A stretch of 64,000 nt of DNA from JAGOCV01 sp049445855 (GCF_049445855.1 NZ_JBMSDV010000004.1:310001-374000), one strand, 5' to 3'; positions 25,022 to 34,273 are shown, counted from the stretch's first letter. Notes: generated from the letters alone by a model not told the origin. A program made the numbers and translations.

Positions 25022-26788
25022 TCAATCGACGAGTTCGTACAGGGTCTCGATCTCTTCCGCGTAAGCAGCGTGCACCGCGCGGCGACGTACCTTCAGCGTG
25101 GGCGTGAGCAGGCCGGCGTCGATCTCGAACGGCTGGTCGACCACCATGTGGCGGCGCACGCGGTGCGATGCGGGCAGCCGCTTGTTGGCGGCGGACACGG
25201 CGCGGCTGATGAGTTTCTCCACCGCGTCGCGATCGATGCGTCCGGCAGCCTGCTCGGCGCGCAGTTCGTCCGAGGGTACGACGAGCGCGGTGAGGTAGGG
25301 CTTGGCGTCGCCGCACACCACGGTCTGGCCGATGGCGGCTTCGAGCAACAGCGATTGCTCCACCGGCTGCGGCGCGATCATCTCGCCGCCGGCGGTCTTG
25401 ACGAAATCGCGCTTGCGGTCGGTGATCATCAGTTGCCCACGCGCGTCGAACTTGCCGATGTCGCCGGTGTGCAGCCAGCCGTCCTGCATGACGGCGGCGG
25501 TGGCGGCCGGGTCGTTCCAGTAGCCGGGCGAGACGTTGTCGCCGCGCACGAGGATCTCGCCGTCGTCCGCCAGCTTCACTTCCACGCCGAGCATGGGCAC
25601 GCCCGTGGTGCCGGGGAAGATCTGCCCCGCCTTGTGCATGGTGATGCCGGGCGAACATTCCGTCTGCCCGTAGGCTTCATGCAACCGCACGCCGAGGGCA
25701 TTGAAGAAGCGCGACACGGCGGGGTTGAGCGGCGCACCCGCGCACAGGCAGCAACGCAGCTGGCCACCGAAGCGTGCGCGGATCTTCGCGCGCACCGTGG
25801 CGTCGGTGATGCGGTCCACCAGTTGCTCGCGCAGGCTCATGCGCTGGCCCGAGATGCGGCGGCTGCCGTAGTCCACGGCAGCGGTGAACAGCGCGCGCTT
25901 GAGTTTGGGCTCACGTTCCAGCGCGCCGCAGATGCGCTTGTACATGACTTCCCAGAAACGGGGCACGGTGTTCATCATCGTCGGCCGCGCGGACTGCAAC
26001 TCACCCGGCAGATGGTCCGTGCCGCGCGAGACGAACACCTGCGCGCCGATGGCAATCGGTGTCCACAGGTCACCGGTGTGCGCGTAGGTGTGCGAGAACG
26101 GCAGGAACGACAGGAAGCGCTGTTCGTCCAGGCCATAGTCCGACAGGTTGGCAATCGCACCTTCGGCGGCCGCCATGATGTTGCGGTGCGTGGTCTGCAC
26201 GCCGCGCGGCTTGCCGCCGGTGCCGGACGTGTACATCAGGCACGCGATGTGGTCGCGCGTCACGGCCGCCACGCGGTCCGCGAGGTCGGGCAGGTCGCCC
26301 TGCGCCACGGCGGACCACGGCAGCACGCCTTCGGGCCGCTCGTGCGCCTCTGCGGAAAGGCTGGCGATGGTGTGTGCGTGCGGGCGCGACGAGATCGCGG
26401 CCCACACGGGCGCGATGCGGCGCAGCGCGTCTTGCGAGAAGAGCGAGACGCGCGGCTTGCAGTCGTCCACCTGGAACAGCCACTCGGCCGGCCCCGTCGT
26501 CACATAGCCCGGCACCACGATGCCGCCGAGCGACAGCGTCGCGATGTCAGCGACGATCCATTCCAGGCTGTTGGCACCGACGATGTACACACGCTCGCCC
26601 GGTCCCACGCCCAGCGCCGCGAGGCCGGCTGCACACTGGCGCACCAGCACTTCGAGCTCGTGCCATTTGAAGTGACGCCAGCCGTCGGCGGTGGCAATGT
26701 GGAGGAAGGGTTGATCGCCCAGTTGCTGGGCGCGCGCAAAGAACAACTGCGGCAGGCTGGACGACGCCTGCAGACCGGAAGCCAACAT
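25022..26788 (-). CDS. AMP-dependent long-chain acyl-CoA synthetase
   Basis: A 588-residue ANL-superfamily enzyme that activates a carboxylic acid via acyl-AMP. Motifs are YTSGTGGKPRGV (P-loop), the EAYGQTECSPG adenylate motif, WLHTGDIGKFD and DRKRDFVKTAGGEMIAP. The hinge and C-terminal lysine segment (LTPTLKVRR) are of the long-chain FadD15-like group found in actinobacteria and betaproteobacteria. The ATG at 26788 was chosen because longer in-frame translation runs into low-complexity antisense sequence. A hairpin sits over its upstream GGGGGA. It is followed by the cNMP/CPBP gene. A distinct FadD is encoded at 39737. Confidence 0.92.
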   Translation of the reverse strand: MLASGLQASSSLPQLFFARAQQLGDQPFLHIATADGWRHFKWHELEVLVRQCAAGLAALGVGPGERVYIVGANSLEWIVADIATLSLGGIVVPGYVTTGPAEWLFQVDDCKPRVSLFSQDALRRIAPVWAAISSRPHAHTIASLSAEAHERPEGVLPWSAVAQGDLPDLADRVAAVTRDHIACLMYTSGTGGKPRGVQTTHRNIMAAAEGAIANLSDYGLDEQRFLSFLPFSHTYAHTGDLWTPIAIGAQVFVSRGTDHLPGELQSARPTMMNTVPRFWEVMYKRICGALEREPKLKRALFTAAVDYGSRRISGQRMSLREQLVDRITDATVRAKIRARFGGQLRCCLCAGAPLNPAVSRFFNALGVRLHEAYGQTECSPGITMHKAGQIFPGTTGVPMLGVEVKLADDGEILVRGDNVSPGYWNDPAATAAVMQDGWLHTGDIGKFDARGQLMITDRKRDFVKTAGGEMIAPQPVEQSLLLEAAIGQTVVCGDAKPYLTALVVPSDELRAEQAAGRIDRDAVEKLISRAVSAANKRLPASHRVRRHMVVDQPFEIDAGLLTPTLKVRRRAVHAAYAEEIETLYELVD

Positions 26789-26796
26789 CTGAGAAT

Positions 26797-26826
26797 CCCC
26801 CGACGGTGTCTGTGACCGTCTGGGGG
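26797..26826 (-). promoter_or_regulatory. Hairpin covering the acyl-CoA synthetase ribosome-binding site
   Basis: On the minus strand a strong stem forms between CCCCCAGACGGT and ACCGTCGGGGG around a 7-base loop, with one bulged base. The 3' arm ends in GGGGGA, nine bases before the ATG at 26788, so the ribosome-binding site would be paired. There is no U-tract, so it does not look like a terminator. Regulation of translation is inferred from position only. Confidence 0.45.
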
Positions 26827-26841
26827 GTGAATTTAACCGAG

Positions 26842-28230
26842 TCAGCCCGCCTTCGCGTCTTTTTCTTCCGGTGGCGGCACCGGCGGCGGTACCGCGACGG
26901 CGGCCATGGAGGTCACGGACGCCACCATGGCCTCGGCCAGCGTGGCGTACAGCGAGCGGCTGACCATGCGCGAGACGAGGCTCGCGATCATCGCGGCGGA
27001 CATCAGGCTCAGCACCATCGCATGGCCGTCGACCATCTCCATCACGATGATGAAGGCCGTGAGCGGCGCCTGCGTGACCGCGGCGAGGAAGGCCGCCATG
27101 CCCATGGCGATGAGCGCGGGCGAGATGTCGCCCCCCGTGAGTTGCGCGATGTTGTGGCCCACGCCCGCGCCGATGGACAGCGAGGGCGCGAAGATGCCGC
27201 CGGGCACACCGCTCCAGGCGGTGAGCCAGGTCGCCACGAACTTGAGCAGCACGTACAGCGGCGGCACATCGGCATTGCCGGCCAGCATGTGCTTCACCGT
27301 CTCCGAGCCCGCGCCGAACGTGTCGCCACCCGAGACGAGCCCGACCACCGCAATGGCCAGTCCCGCGAACGCCGCAAAGCGCACCGGCTGGCGGCTGCGC
27401 CAGCGGCTGACGCGGTCCTGCGAACCGGTGAGCGAGGCGATCAGCAGGCGCGAGAACAGGCCGCCGAGCAGGCCGCACAGCAGCGCGACGCCGAGGCCGG
27501 GCAACAGCGCGTCCCATCCGAGCCGGGGCACCTGGATGCGCCCGAAGTAGGTGAGGTTGCCGAACACGGACACCCCCATCAGGCCGGCCAACACGATGGC
27601 CGCGATGATCAACCCGCTGCTGCGTGACTCGAGCTTGCGCGACAGTTCCTCGATGGCGAAGACCACGCCGGCCAGCGGCGCGTTGAACGCGGCCGCGATG
27701 CCCGCCGCGCCGCCGGCCACCAGCAGCGCGTGGCGGCTGATGCCGCTGCGCCCGCCAGGCGACATCCAGCGCTGCGCATGCTGCATGACACCGGCTGCCA
27801 CCTGAACCGACGGGCCTTCACGGCCGAGCGACAGACCGCCCAGCAGGCCGAGCGACGAGAGACCGATCTTGCCGAGGCTGAGCCGCAAGGAAACAAAGCG
27901 TGACTGATGTTCTGCCGGGAGCGCCGGGTCGAGCGATGCCATCACCTGCGGAATGCCGGAGCCCCCCGCGCCTGCGAACCAGCGCCGCGTCGCCCAGACG
28001 ATGCCGCCCGTGAGCGCGGGCATCCACAGCAGCACCAGCCACGGGTTCAGGCTACGCAGGTGGCCGAACTGCCCGAACGCCCACTCGGACAGCAGCGTGA
28101 AGCCCACCACGGCCAGCCCCGCCGCGACGGCGTAGGCGAGCACGATGGCGCGGTCCAGCCACTGGCGGACGTCGGAGAATTCGGCGCGGACGTTGCCCAG
28201 GAAGTCGGGTTCGTGATTACTGCTGCTCAT
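26842..28230 (-). CDS. ClC-family chloride channel/antiporter
   Basis: A 462-residue ClC protein with the three filter motifs: GSGIPQV, GREGPSV (retaining the gating glutamate, which favours a Cl-/H+ exchanger) and GGIFAPS near the second half. Helix count and length fit the membrane core without cytoplasmic CBS domains. It ends in a Pro/Glu-rich tail (PPPVPPPEEKDAKAG). The ATG at 28230 was chosen because it places a short soluble helix before the first membrane span. It is upstream of the acyl-CoA synthetase on the same strand (53-bp gap with the hairpin above) and divergent from ssb. Confidence 0.92.
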   Translation of the reverse strand: MSSSNHEPDFLGNVRAEFSDVRQWLDRAIVLAYAVAAGLAVVGFTLLSEWAFGQFGHLRSLNPWLVLLWMPALTGGIVWATRRWFAGAGGSGIPQVMASLDPALPAEHQSRFVSLRLSLGKIGLSSLGLLGGLSLGREGPSVQVAAGVMQHAQRWMSPGGRSGISRHALLVAGGAAGIAAAFNAPLAGVVFAIEELSRKLESRSSGLIIAAIVLAGLMGVSVFGNLTYFGRIQVPRLGWDALLPGLGVALLCGLLGGLFSRLLIASLTGSQDRVSRWRSRQPVRFAAFAGLAIAVVGLVSGGDTFGAGSETVKHMLAGNADVPPLYVLLKFVATWLTAWSGVPGGIFAPSLSIGAGVGHNIAQLTGGDISPALIAMGMAAFLAAVTQAPLTAFIIVMEMVDGHAMVLSLMSAAMIASLVSRMVSRSLYATLAEAMVASVTSMAAVAVPPPVPPPEEKDAKAG

Positions 28231-28330
28231 CCCTGCCCATTGTCCGCCAGATGGCGTCCGGTCCATAGGCCTGGTGCAGGCCCGATGCGGCACAATGGCC
28301 GACAATTTCCATCTTTCTGGGCAGAACACC

Positions 28331-28825
28331 ATGGCATCCCTCAACAAAGTCACCCTCATCGGCAACTGCGGCCGCGACCCCGAAATGCGCACCTTCCCCA
28401 GCGGCGGCCAGGTCTGCAACGTCAGCATCGCCACCACCGAGAAATGGCGCGACAAGTCCAGCGGCGAAATGCGCGAGCAGACCGAATGGCACAACCTGGT
28501 CTTCAACGACCGCCTCGCGGAGATTGCGGGCCAGTACCTCAAGAAGGGTTCGCAGGTCTATGTGGAAGGCCAGATCCGCAGCCGCAAATACCAGGACAAG
28601 GACGGCATCGAACGCACGGCGTACGAAATCCGCGTGCGTGAAATGCAGCTGCTCGGCGGCCGCGAAGGCATGGGCGGCCCCTCAGGCGGCGGTGACGACG
28701 AAGGCGGCGCTTACGCCCCGCGCCGCGCAGCGCCCGCGCCGCGCGCACCGGCCCCCGCACCGCGTCAGGCCCCGGCCAAATCGTCGTCGGGCTTCGACGA
28801 CATGGATGACGACATTCCGTTCTGA
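28331..28825 (+). CDS. ssb: Single-stranded DNA-binding protein
   Basis: A 164-residue SSB. Residues ~1-110 form the OB fold (MASLNKVTLIGNCGRDPEMR, TEWHNLVFNDRLAEIAGQYLKKGSQVYVEGQ). A Gly/Pro/Ala-rich linker follows and the tail ends in FDDMDDDIPF, the acidic tip that recruits replication and repair proteins. The ATG at 28331 gives the canonical start. It is divergent from the ClC gene and followed by a palindrome and an intrinsic terminator. Confidence 0.97.
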   Translation: MASLNKVTLIGNCGRDPEMRTFPSGGQVCNVSIATTEKWRDKSSGEMREQTEWHNLVFNDRLAEIAGQYLKKGSQVYVEGQIRSRKYQDKDGIERTAYEIRVREMQLLGGREGMGGPSGGGDDEGGAYAPRRAAPAPRAPAPAPRQAPAKSSSGFDDMDDDIPF

Positions 28826-28846
28826 TCGAACCGGCGACCACTGCGC

Positions 28847-28864
28847 ACGCAACGGCCGTTGCGT
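28847..28864. repeat. 18-bp perfect palindrome between ssb and ligD
   Basis: ACGCAACGGCCGTTGCGT lies just upstream of the terminator hairpin and its last base is the first base of the ligD stop triplet. With no loop it is more likely a protein site or part of a cruciform-type transcription end between convergent genes than a hairpin terminator. Function unknown. Confidence 0.5.
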
Positions 28865-31455
28865 CATCCCAGCCCGATACCGCGAGGTCCGGGCTTTTTC
28901 TTTTCGTGGGTGGCTCTCAGGCTACGGGTTGCCCGGGCATCGGTTTGCAGTCCGTTCAGCTTCTTCAGTGCCGCGCCGATGCTTCGCCTTGACGCTGCAT
29001 AGGCCTTCCACGGTTCATTGCCCGTTTCGAGCCGGTCGGCGATGTTCCCCAGCGTCCAGTGCGCGCCGCCGGTGAGTGTCTGCAGTTCCTCCCATGCCAC
29101 CGGCACCGAGATGCCGAGCCCCGGTCGCGCGCGCACGGACCACGCGCTCACCGTTGTCGCGCCGAAGCCGTTGCGCAGGTAGTCCACAAAGATCTTGCCC
29201 ACGCGGTTCTTCGGACCACTCTTCGCGACGAAGCGTGATGGAATCGTCCGGGCGAGATGTTCGACGATGGCCTTGGAGACGTCCTTCACGGCGTCCCACT
29301 CCGGTCCGCGCCGCAGCGGCACCACCACGTGCAGGCCCTTGCCGCCGCTTGTCTTCAGAAAGCTTTCCAGACCGAGTTCTTCCAGCGCCACACGAACCAG
29401 CGTGGCTGCTTCCTGCACGCGTTCCCACGGCACGCCTTCGCCGGGGTCGAGGTCGAAGGTCATGCGGTCGGGCTGGCCAATGGCATCGGTCGTCGCGTTC
29501 CAGGTGTGCAGTTCGATGCCGTTCATCTGCGCGACCGAGACCAGCGCCTTGGCCGAAGGAATTTCCATCAGCGGCTCGTGGCCGGGGTCGAACGCGGGGT
29601 CGAGCAGGCGCACGCCGGGCAGTTCGTCCACGTCGGCGTGCTTCTGGAAGAACTGCGGACCATCGATGCCGGAGGGCGCGCGCAGTAACGCGACCGGCCG
29701 CTTCTTCAGGTGCGGCAGCAACAGCGGCGCCACTTGTGCGTAGTAGGCGGCCACGTCACCCTTGGTGAGGCCGCTGGCCTTGTCGATCACGCGGTCCGCG
29801 TTGGTGATGCGCATGCCGCCTGCCTTGCGCGGCGCGCCTTTCGCTGTCTTCGGCGTGATTGCTGCTTTCACTTGCGCTGCCTTCTCCCGCGTGATGGCGC
29901 GCGCCGGCTTGTCGCTGCGCAGGCCGTGGAACACCGAATGGCGGATACGCCCGCTGCGCGTCCATTCGCCGAACGACACCTCGGCCAGCAATTGCGGCCT
30001 GACCCAGTGCACGCGGCCCGCGCCCGCCGGCACGGGGATGGGCGCGCGCTTCGTTTCGATGGCCTGCAGCTTGCGCGTGAGTTCGCCGAGCGTGCGTTCG
30101 TCGAAGCCCGTGCCGACGTTGCCGGCGTAGCGCAACGCGCCATCCGCATCGTGCACGGCGAGCAGCAAAGACCCGAGACCGGTGCGCGCGCCCTTCGGAT
30201 CCGTGTAGCCGACGATCACGAACTCCTGCCGCAGGCTGCACTTGAGCTTGATCCAGTCGTCGCTGCGACGCGAGACGTAGTGGCTGTCCGCGCGTTTGCC
30301 GATCACGCCTTCGAGGCCGAGCTTGCAGGCCGTGGCGACGAGGTCTTGCGGTCGGGCATCGAGCGTCTGCGAGAAGCGCAGCGCATCGGGCAGCTTCGCG
30401 TCGTCCAGCAACGCAGCCAGTATTTCGCGGCGCTGTACGAGCGGCATCTGCCGCAAGTCGCGCCCATCCAGAAAGGGCGTATCGAACAGGAAGTACACGA
30501 TGGCCTGCCGCGCCTTCTTCGCGCCGGGTTCGAAAGCAGCCTGCAGCGCCCCGAAATCCGGCGCGCCATTCTCGTCCGGCACGACGATCTCACCGTCGAG
30601 CCAGCCGGACTTGCAGCGCAGCTTGCCCAGCGCCTGCGCGAGTTCGGGTAACTTGTGCGTCCAGTCGTGGCCGTTGCGCGTGAAGAGTTTGACGCCTCGG
30701 CCGTCGATGCGTATGAGCAGCCGGTAGCCGTCGAACTTGGCCTCGTAGAGCCAGTCCGGGCTTTCGGCGGGCGGCTGCTTCACCAGGGTTGCGAGCTGCG
30801 GCGAGAGCGTGGCGGGCAATGCAGCCTTGCGGCCGGGGATTGTCCTTGGGGCGGTTTGCCTTGAAGCAGCTTTCTTCTGCGTGGGCGCTTTCCTGCCTCT
30901 GGCAGCCGCGCCGCCCACGCTCTCCGGCAGTGCCACGGTCACGTCATAGCCATCGGCGCGGGCGGCAGCATCATTTTCCTTGATCAGCAACCACGGTGGC
31001 TGCTTCTCTTTGTCCTTGCCGTGCATCCGCACGAGCGTCCAGCGGCCGTGCAGTTTTTCGCCATGCAGGTCGAACTTGAGCTTGCCGGTTTTGTAACCTT
31101 TGCGAGGGTCTTCCAGTGGCGACCATGTGCCACGGTCCCAGACGATCACGCGGCCTGCGCCGTACTGGCCTTCGGGGATCTTCCCTTCAAAACTGCCGTA
31201 AGCGATCGGGTGGTCTTCCACCTGGACCGCCATGCGCTTGTCGTGCGGGTCGAGGCTCGGCCCCTTGGGCACGGCCCAGCTTTTCAGCGCGCCATCGAGT
31301 TCCAGACGGAAGTCGTAGTGAAGATGACTGGCCCAGTGCTTCTGGATGACGAACGCCAGTTCGCCGTGGGGCGATTCACCGCCAGCCTCGGGTTCCGACG
31401 TGATGCCGAAGTCGCGTTTGGCGCGGTAGAGCTGCAGCGTGTCGCGCGCGGCCAT
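28864..31455 (-). CDS. ligD: Multifunctional ATP-dependent DNA ligase LigD
   Basis: LigD is the end-processing and sealing enzyme of bacterial non-homologous end joining. The 863-residue protein has three domains in the order phosphoesterase-ligase-polymerase. The 3'-phosphoesterase (residues ~15-175) has HLHYDFRLELDG. The ligase (from ~215) has the nucleotidyl lysine Lys240 in EAKFDGYR and the later motif GVIGKRADS. The primase-like polymerase (from ~548) has the metal pair Asp668/Asp670 in TFDLDPGEG. The linkers are Lys/Arg-rich. It follows ku by 9 bp on the same strand. All three active sites look intact, so it should support Ku-dependent double-strand-break repair. Confidence 0.97.
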   Translation of the reverse strand: MAARDTLQLYRAKRDFGITSEPEAGGESPHGELAFVIQKHWASHLHYDFRLELDGALKSWAVPKGPSLDPHDKRMAVQVEDHPIAYGSFEGKIPEGQYGAGRVIVWDRGTWSPLEDPRKGYKTGKLKFDLHGEKLHGRWTLVRMHGKDKEKQPPWLLIKENDAAARADGYDVTVALPESVGGAAARGRKAPTQKKAASRQTAPRTIPGRKAALPATLSPQLATLVKQPPAESPDWLYEAKFDGYRLLIRIDGRGVKLFTRNGHDWTHKLPELAQALGKLRCKSGWLDGEIVVPDENGAPDFGALQAAFEPGAKKARQAIVYFLFDTPFLDGRDLRQMPLVQRREILAALLDDAKLPDALRFSQTLDARPQDLVATACKLGLEGVIGKRADSHYVSRRSDDWIKLKCSLRQEFVIVGYTDPKGARTGLGSLLLAVHDADGALRYAGNVGTGFDERTLGELTRKLQAIETKRAPIPVPAGAGRVHWVRPQLLAEVSFGEWTRSGRIRHSVFHGLRSDKPARAITREKAAQVKAAITPKTAKGAPRKAGGMRITNADRVIDKASGLTKGDVAAYYAQVAPLLLPHLKKRPVALLRAPSGIDGPQFFQKHADVDELPGVRLLDPAFDPGHEPLMEIPSAKALVSVAQMNGIELHTWNATTDAIGQPDRMTFDLDPGEGVPWERVQEAATLVRVALEELGLESFLKTSGGKGLHVVVPLRRGPEWDAVKDVSKAIVEHLARTIPSRFVAKSGPKNRVGKIFVDYLRNGFGATTVSAWSVRARPGLGISVPVAWEELQTLTGGAHWTLGNIADRLETGNEPWKAYAASRRSIGAALKKLNGLQTDARATRSLRATHEKKKPGPRGIGLG
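28871..28904 (+). terminator. Intrinsic terminator of ssb
   Basis: AGCCCG (28871-28876) pairs with CGGGCT (28890-28895) around a 13-base loop and is followed by TTTTCTTTT. It lies 45 bp after the ssb stop, inside the 3' end of the convergent ligD gene. Confidence 0.7.
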
Positions 31456-31464
31456 GAAAGGGCC

Positions 31465-32418
31465 TCATGCCGCCTTGCGGCGCGGTGCTGTCTTTGCCGT
31501 GGCTTTGGTCGTGCGCTTCGTTGCAGCCTTGGCGGCCGGCTTCGCCTTCTCTCCACCCTTGCCGCGCAGGCTGCGTTGCAGCAGCTCGGTCAGGTCGATG
31601 ATCTTCGCGCCGCCGCTGCTCTCTGCCGCTTCCTGCGGCTCGATCTTCGTCACGGACTTGGTCTGGCCGGCTTTCGCCTTCTTCTCGACCAGCGACATGA
31701 TCTCGTCGCGAAATTCGTCTCGCAGCGAGTCGGAGTCGAAGCTGTCGCTCATGTCGTCCACCAGCTGCGTCGCCATTCTGATCTCGCGATCGGAAAGTCC
31801 GGCCGACTTGGCCGACAGCGGTGGCAAGTCCAGCGCGTCCATCGGCCGCAGTTCATTGCCCCAGCGCAACAGGTTCAGCACCAGTCCCTGCCCCGACGGC
31901 ACCAGTGCGGCCAGGTGCTCACGCGTCTGGATGACCACGCGCGCAATGCCGAGCTTGCCGCTCTTGCGCAGCGTTTCGCGCAGCAGCGCATAGACCTTCG
32001 CGCCCTTGTTGATCGGTGCCACGTAGTACGGCCGGTCGAGGTAGAGGAAGGGCACTTCCTGTGCAGGCACGAAACTCTCGATCTCGATGGTCTGCGTGGT
32101 GCGCGGATACGCCGCCTTGATCTCGGCGTCGGAGATCACGACGTATTCACCGTCTTCGTATTCGATGCCCTTGACGATGTTTTCCTTCGTCACTTCGCGG
32201 CCGGTCTTCTTGTTGATGCGCTTGTAGCCCACCGGGTCCATCGTGCGCTTGTCGAGCCAGTCGAAGTCGAGGCTGCTGCTGGTCGTGGCCGGATGCAGCG
32301 CGACGGGAATGTGCACGAGCCCGAAGCTGATCGCACCCTTCCACAACACGCGTGAAGATGGTGTGTGTTCCGAGGCTGACGATTTCGAAGAGCGGGAAGA
32401 AGCGCGGGATGAGGCCAT
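31465..32418 (-). CDS. ku: Ku double-strand-break end-binding protein
   Basis: A 317-residue bacterial Ku that rings DNA ends and recruits LigD. After a Ser-rich leader it has the Ku core opening RVLWKGAISFGLVHIPVAL, then NIVKGIEYEDGEYVVI and FLYLDRPYYVAP. It ends in a Lys/Ala-rich basic tail (GEKAKPAAKAATKRTTKATAK), as in many proteobacterial Ku proteins with extended DNA-binding tails. I chose ATG 32418, with GGCGGGA upstream; an in-frame upstream start would add 23 unrelated residues. It leads the ku-ligD pair. Confidence 0.96.
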   Translation of the reverse strand: MASSRASSRSSKSSASEHTPSSRVLWKGAISFGLVHIPVALHPATTSSSLDFDWLDKRTMDPVGYKRINKKTGREVTKENIVKGIEYEDGEYVVISDAEIKAAYPRTTQTIEIESFVPAQEVPFLYLDRPYYVAPINKGAKVYALLRETLRKSGKLGIARVVIQTREHLAALVPSGQGLVLNLLRWGNELRPMDALDLPPLSAKSAGLSDREIRMATQLVDDMSDSFDSDSLRDEFRDEIMSLVEKKAKAGQTKSVTKIEPQEAAESSGGAKIIDLTELLQRSLRGKGGEKAKPAAKAATKRTTKATAKTAPRRKAA

Positions 32419-32521
32419 GGTCCCGCCGACGTTAAAGGCGTCGCTGCGCGTGCGGTGTAGGACAAGCCGCATGGATCGCGTGGGCAATCGCGTGCAGTGG
32501 CAATGGTGGTGGCGCTGCGGA

Positions 32522-33658
32522 TCAGGCCTGAGCCGATGCGATCACGCCACCGCCGAGGCACACGTCACCGTCGTACAGCACAGCCGACTGGCCGGGCGTC
32601 ACCGCCCACTGCGCATCGGGGAAGGTGAGCGCGAACGAGCCGTTTGCGCCGTCCTTCAGGTTGCACGGTGAATCGGGTTGCCGATAGCGTGTCTTGCTGC
32701 CGAGCGTTCCAGCAGCGGGCGCATGACCCGCGACCCAGCTCGCGTCCCCAGCTTCGAGCGCGTGGTACTGCAGCCAGGGGTGATCATGGCCCTGCACCAC
32801 CCACAGCGTGTTCTTCTCGATGTCCTTGCGTGCGACGAACCACGGCGCGTGCTCGCCACCGCCGCGTTGCGCGCCCTTCTCCTTCACGCCGCCGATGCCC
32901 AGGCCCTGGCGCTGACCCAGCGTGTAGAAGCTCAGGCCCTGGTGCTCGCCGAGCTTGCGGCCCTTCTCGTCCTTGATGGGACCGGGTTCCTTGCTGATGT
33001 AGCGGTTCAGGAATTCGCGGAACGGCCGCTCGCCGATGAAGCAGATGCCGGTGGAGTCCTTCTTCTTCGCGTTGGGCAGGCCGATCTCTTCGGCGATGCG
33101 ACGCACCTCGGTCTTGGGCAGTTCGCCCACGGGAAACATCGTCTTCGACAGTTGTGCCTGGTTGAGCCGGTGCAGGAAGTAGCTCTGGTCCTTCAGCGGG
33201 TCGAGGCCCTTGAGCAGTTCGTACGAGCCTGTCTGCGCGTTCTGCCGCACGCGGGCGTAGTGGCCCGTGGCGATCTTTTCCGCGCCCAGGCGCATCGCAT
33301 GGTCCAGGAAGGCCTTGAACTTGATCTCTGCATTGCACAGCACGTCGGGGTTGGGCGTGCGGCCGGCCTGGTATTCGCGCAGGAACTCGGCAAACACGCG
33401 GTCCTTGTATTCGCTGGCGAAGTTGACGTGCTCGATCTCGATGCCCAGCACGTCGGCCACGGCGGCTGCGTCCACGAAGTCGATGTTGGACGAGCAGTAC
33501 TCGCTGTCGTCGTCGTCTTCCCAGTTCTTCATGAAGATGCCGACGACTTCGTGCCCCGCCTTCTTGAGCAGGTGCGCGCTGACGGCCGAGTCCACGCCGC
33601 CGCTCAGGCCGACGACGACGCGCTGCCTGGGGGACGGGGATGGGAACCGGATTGTCAT
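32522..33658 (-). CDS. mnmA: tRNA-specific 2-thiouridylase
   Basis: MnmA inserts sulfur at U34 of Glu, Lys and Gln tRNAs. The 378-residue protein has the PP-loop GLSGGVDSAV, the two catalytic cysteines Cys108 (PDVLCNAEIKF) and Cys206 (DSTGICFIGE), and the C-terminal recognition segments FYTLGQRQGLGIGG and FVARKD. It lies 70 bp downstream of a Nudix gene on the same strand, the same mnmA/nudJ pairing known from enterobacteria. Its product is the substrate of MnmH at 15155. Confidence 0.96.
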   Translation of the reverse strand: MTIRFPSPSPRQRVVVGLSGGVDSAVSAHLLKKAGHEVVGIFMKNWEDDDDSEYCSSNIDFVDAAAVADVLGIEIEHVNFASEYKDRVFAEFLREYQAGRTPNPDVLCNAEIKFKAFLDHAMRLGAEKIATGHYARVRQNAQTGSYELLKGLDPLKDQSYFLHRLNQAQLSKTMFPVGELPKTEVRRIAEEIGLPNAKKKDSTGICFIGERPFREFLNRYISKEPGPIKDEKGRKLGEHQGLSFYTLGQRQGLGIGGVKEKGAQRGGGEHAPWFVARKDIEKNTLWVVQGHDHPWLQYHALEAGDASWVAGHAPAAGTLGSKTRYRQPDSPCNLKDGANGSFALTFPDAQWAVTPGQSAVLYDGDVCLGGGVIASAQA

Positions 33659-33728
33659 GGGAGCGGAATTATCCCGCCCCATGGCAGGCCCCGTCCGGCG
33701 TGGGGCAATCGGCCAGGAGTTGTCTGGC

Positions 33729-34244
33729 TCAGCTGCGGTCCGGCGGCACGCCTTGCGCAGGGTCGGCCGGATCGATGACCGTGGGGTCGGTGTAGACCGT
33801 CTCCAGCGGCAGCCGCTTGCCGGCGAGGAAATCTTCCATGCAGCGCAGCACCAGCGGGCTGCGGTGACGGGCGGACGTGGCGCGGATTTCTTCCGGCGTC
33901 ATCCACAGCGCGCGCATGATGCCGGTGTCGAGCGCACGGCCCGGCACGGACTCGATGGCCTCGGCGGCAAAGGCGAAACGCAGGTACGTGATGTCCTCAC
34001 CCGTCGCCGCCTTGATGAAGCGCGAAAGGTAGATGCCCAGCAGCGCGGTCGGCCGGATGCGCCAGGCGGTTTCTTCCAGCGCTTCGCGCACGCAGCCGTC
34101 CACGGGCGACTCGCCCGGGTCCAGATGCCCCGCGGGGTTGTTGAACTTGAGGCCGCCGTCGGTCTCCTCTTCCACCAGCAGGAAACGGCCTTCACGCTCG
34201 ATCACCGCCGCGACGGTGACGCTGGGCTTCCATCGTGTTTGCAT
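33729..34244 (-). CDS. Nudix hydrolase (NudJ-like)
   Basis: A 171-residue Nudix protein. The box runs from Gly39 to Trp61: GHLDPGESPVDGCVREALEETAW, i.e. GX5EX7REUXEE with Ala in place of the final Gly. The metal-binding glutamates are present. Adjacency to mnmA points to the NudJ group, which hydrolyses nucleoside di- and triphosphates and thiamine pyrophosphate intermediates, but substrate choice cannot be read from sequence. Its start is in the divergent gap with an AraC-type gene. Confidence 0.85.
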   Translation of the reverse strand: MQTRWKPSVTVAAVIEREGRFLLVEEETDGGLKFNNPAGHLDPGESPVDGCVREALEETAWRIRPTALLGIYLSRFIKAATGEDITYLRFAFAAEAIESVPGRALDTGIMRALWMTPEEIRATSARHRSPLVLRCMEDFLAGKRLPLETVYTDPTVIDPADPAQGVPPDRS

Positions 34245-34273
34245 CGCCGCATTATGGACACTACGATGCGTGG

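Noticed and set aside
26797..26826. Intrinsic terminator for the ClC gene
   Set aside because: The stem is strong but there is no U-tract on the minus strand, and it sits directly on the ribosome site of the next gene. Regulatory hairpin preferred.
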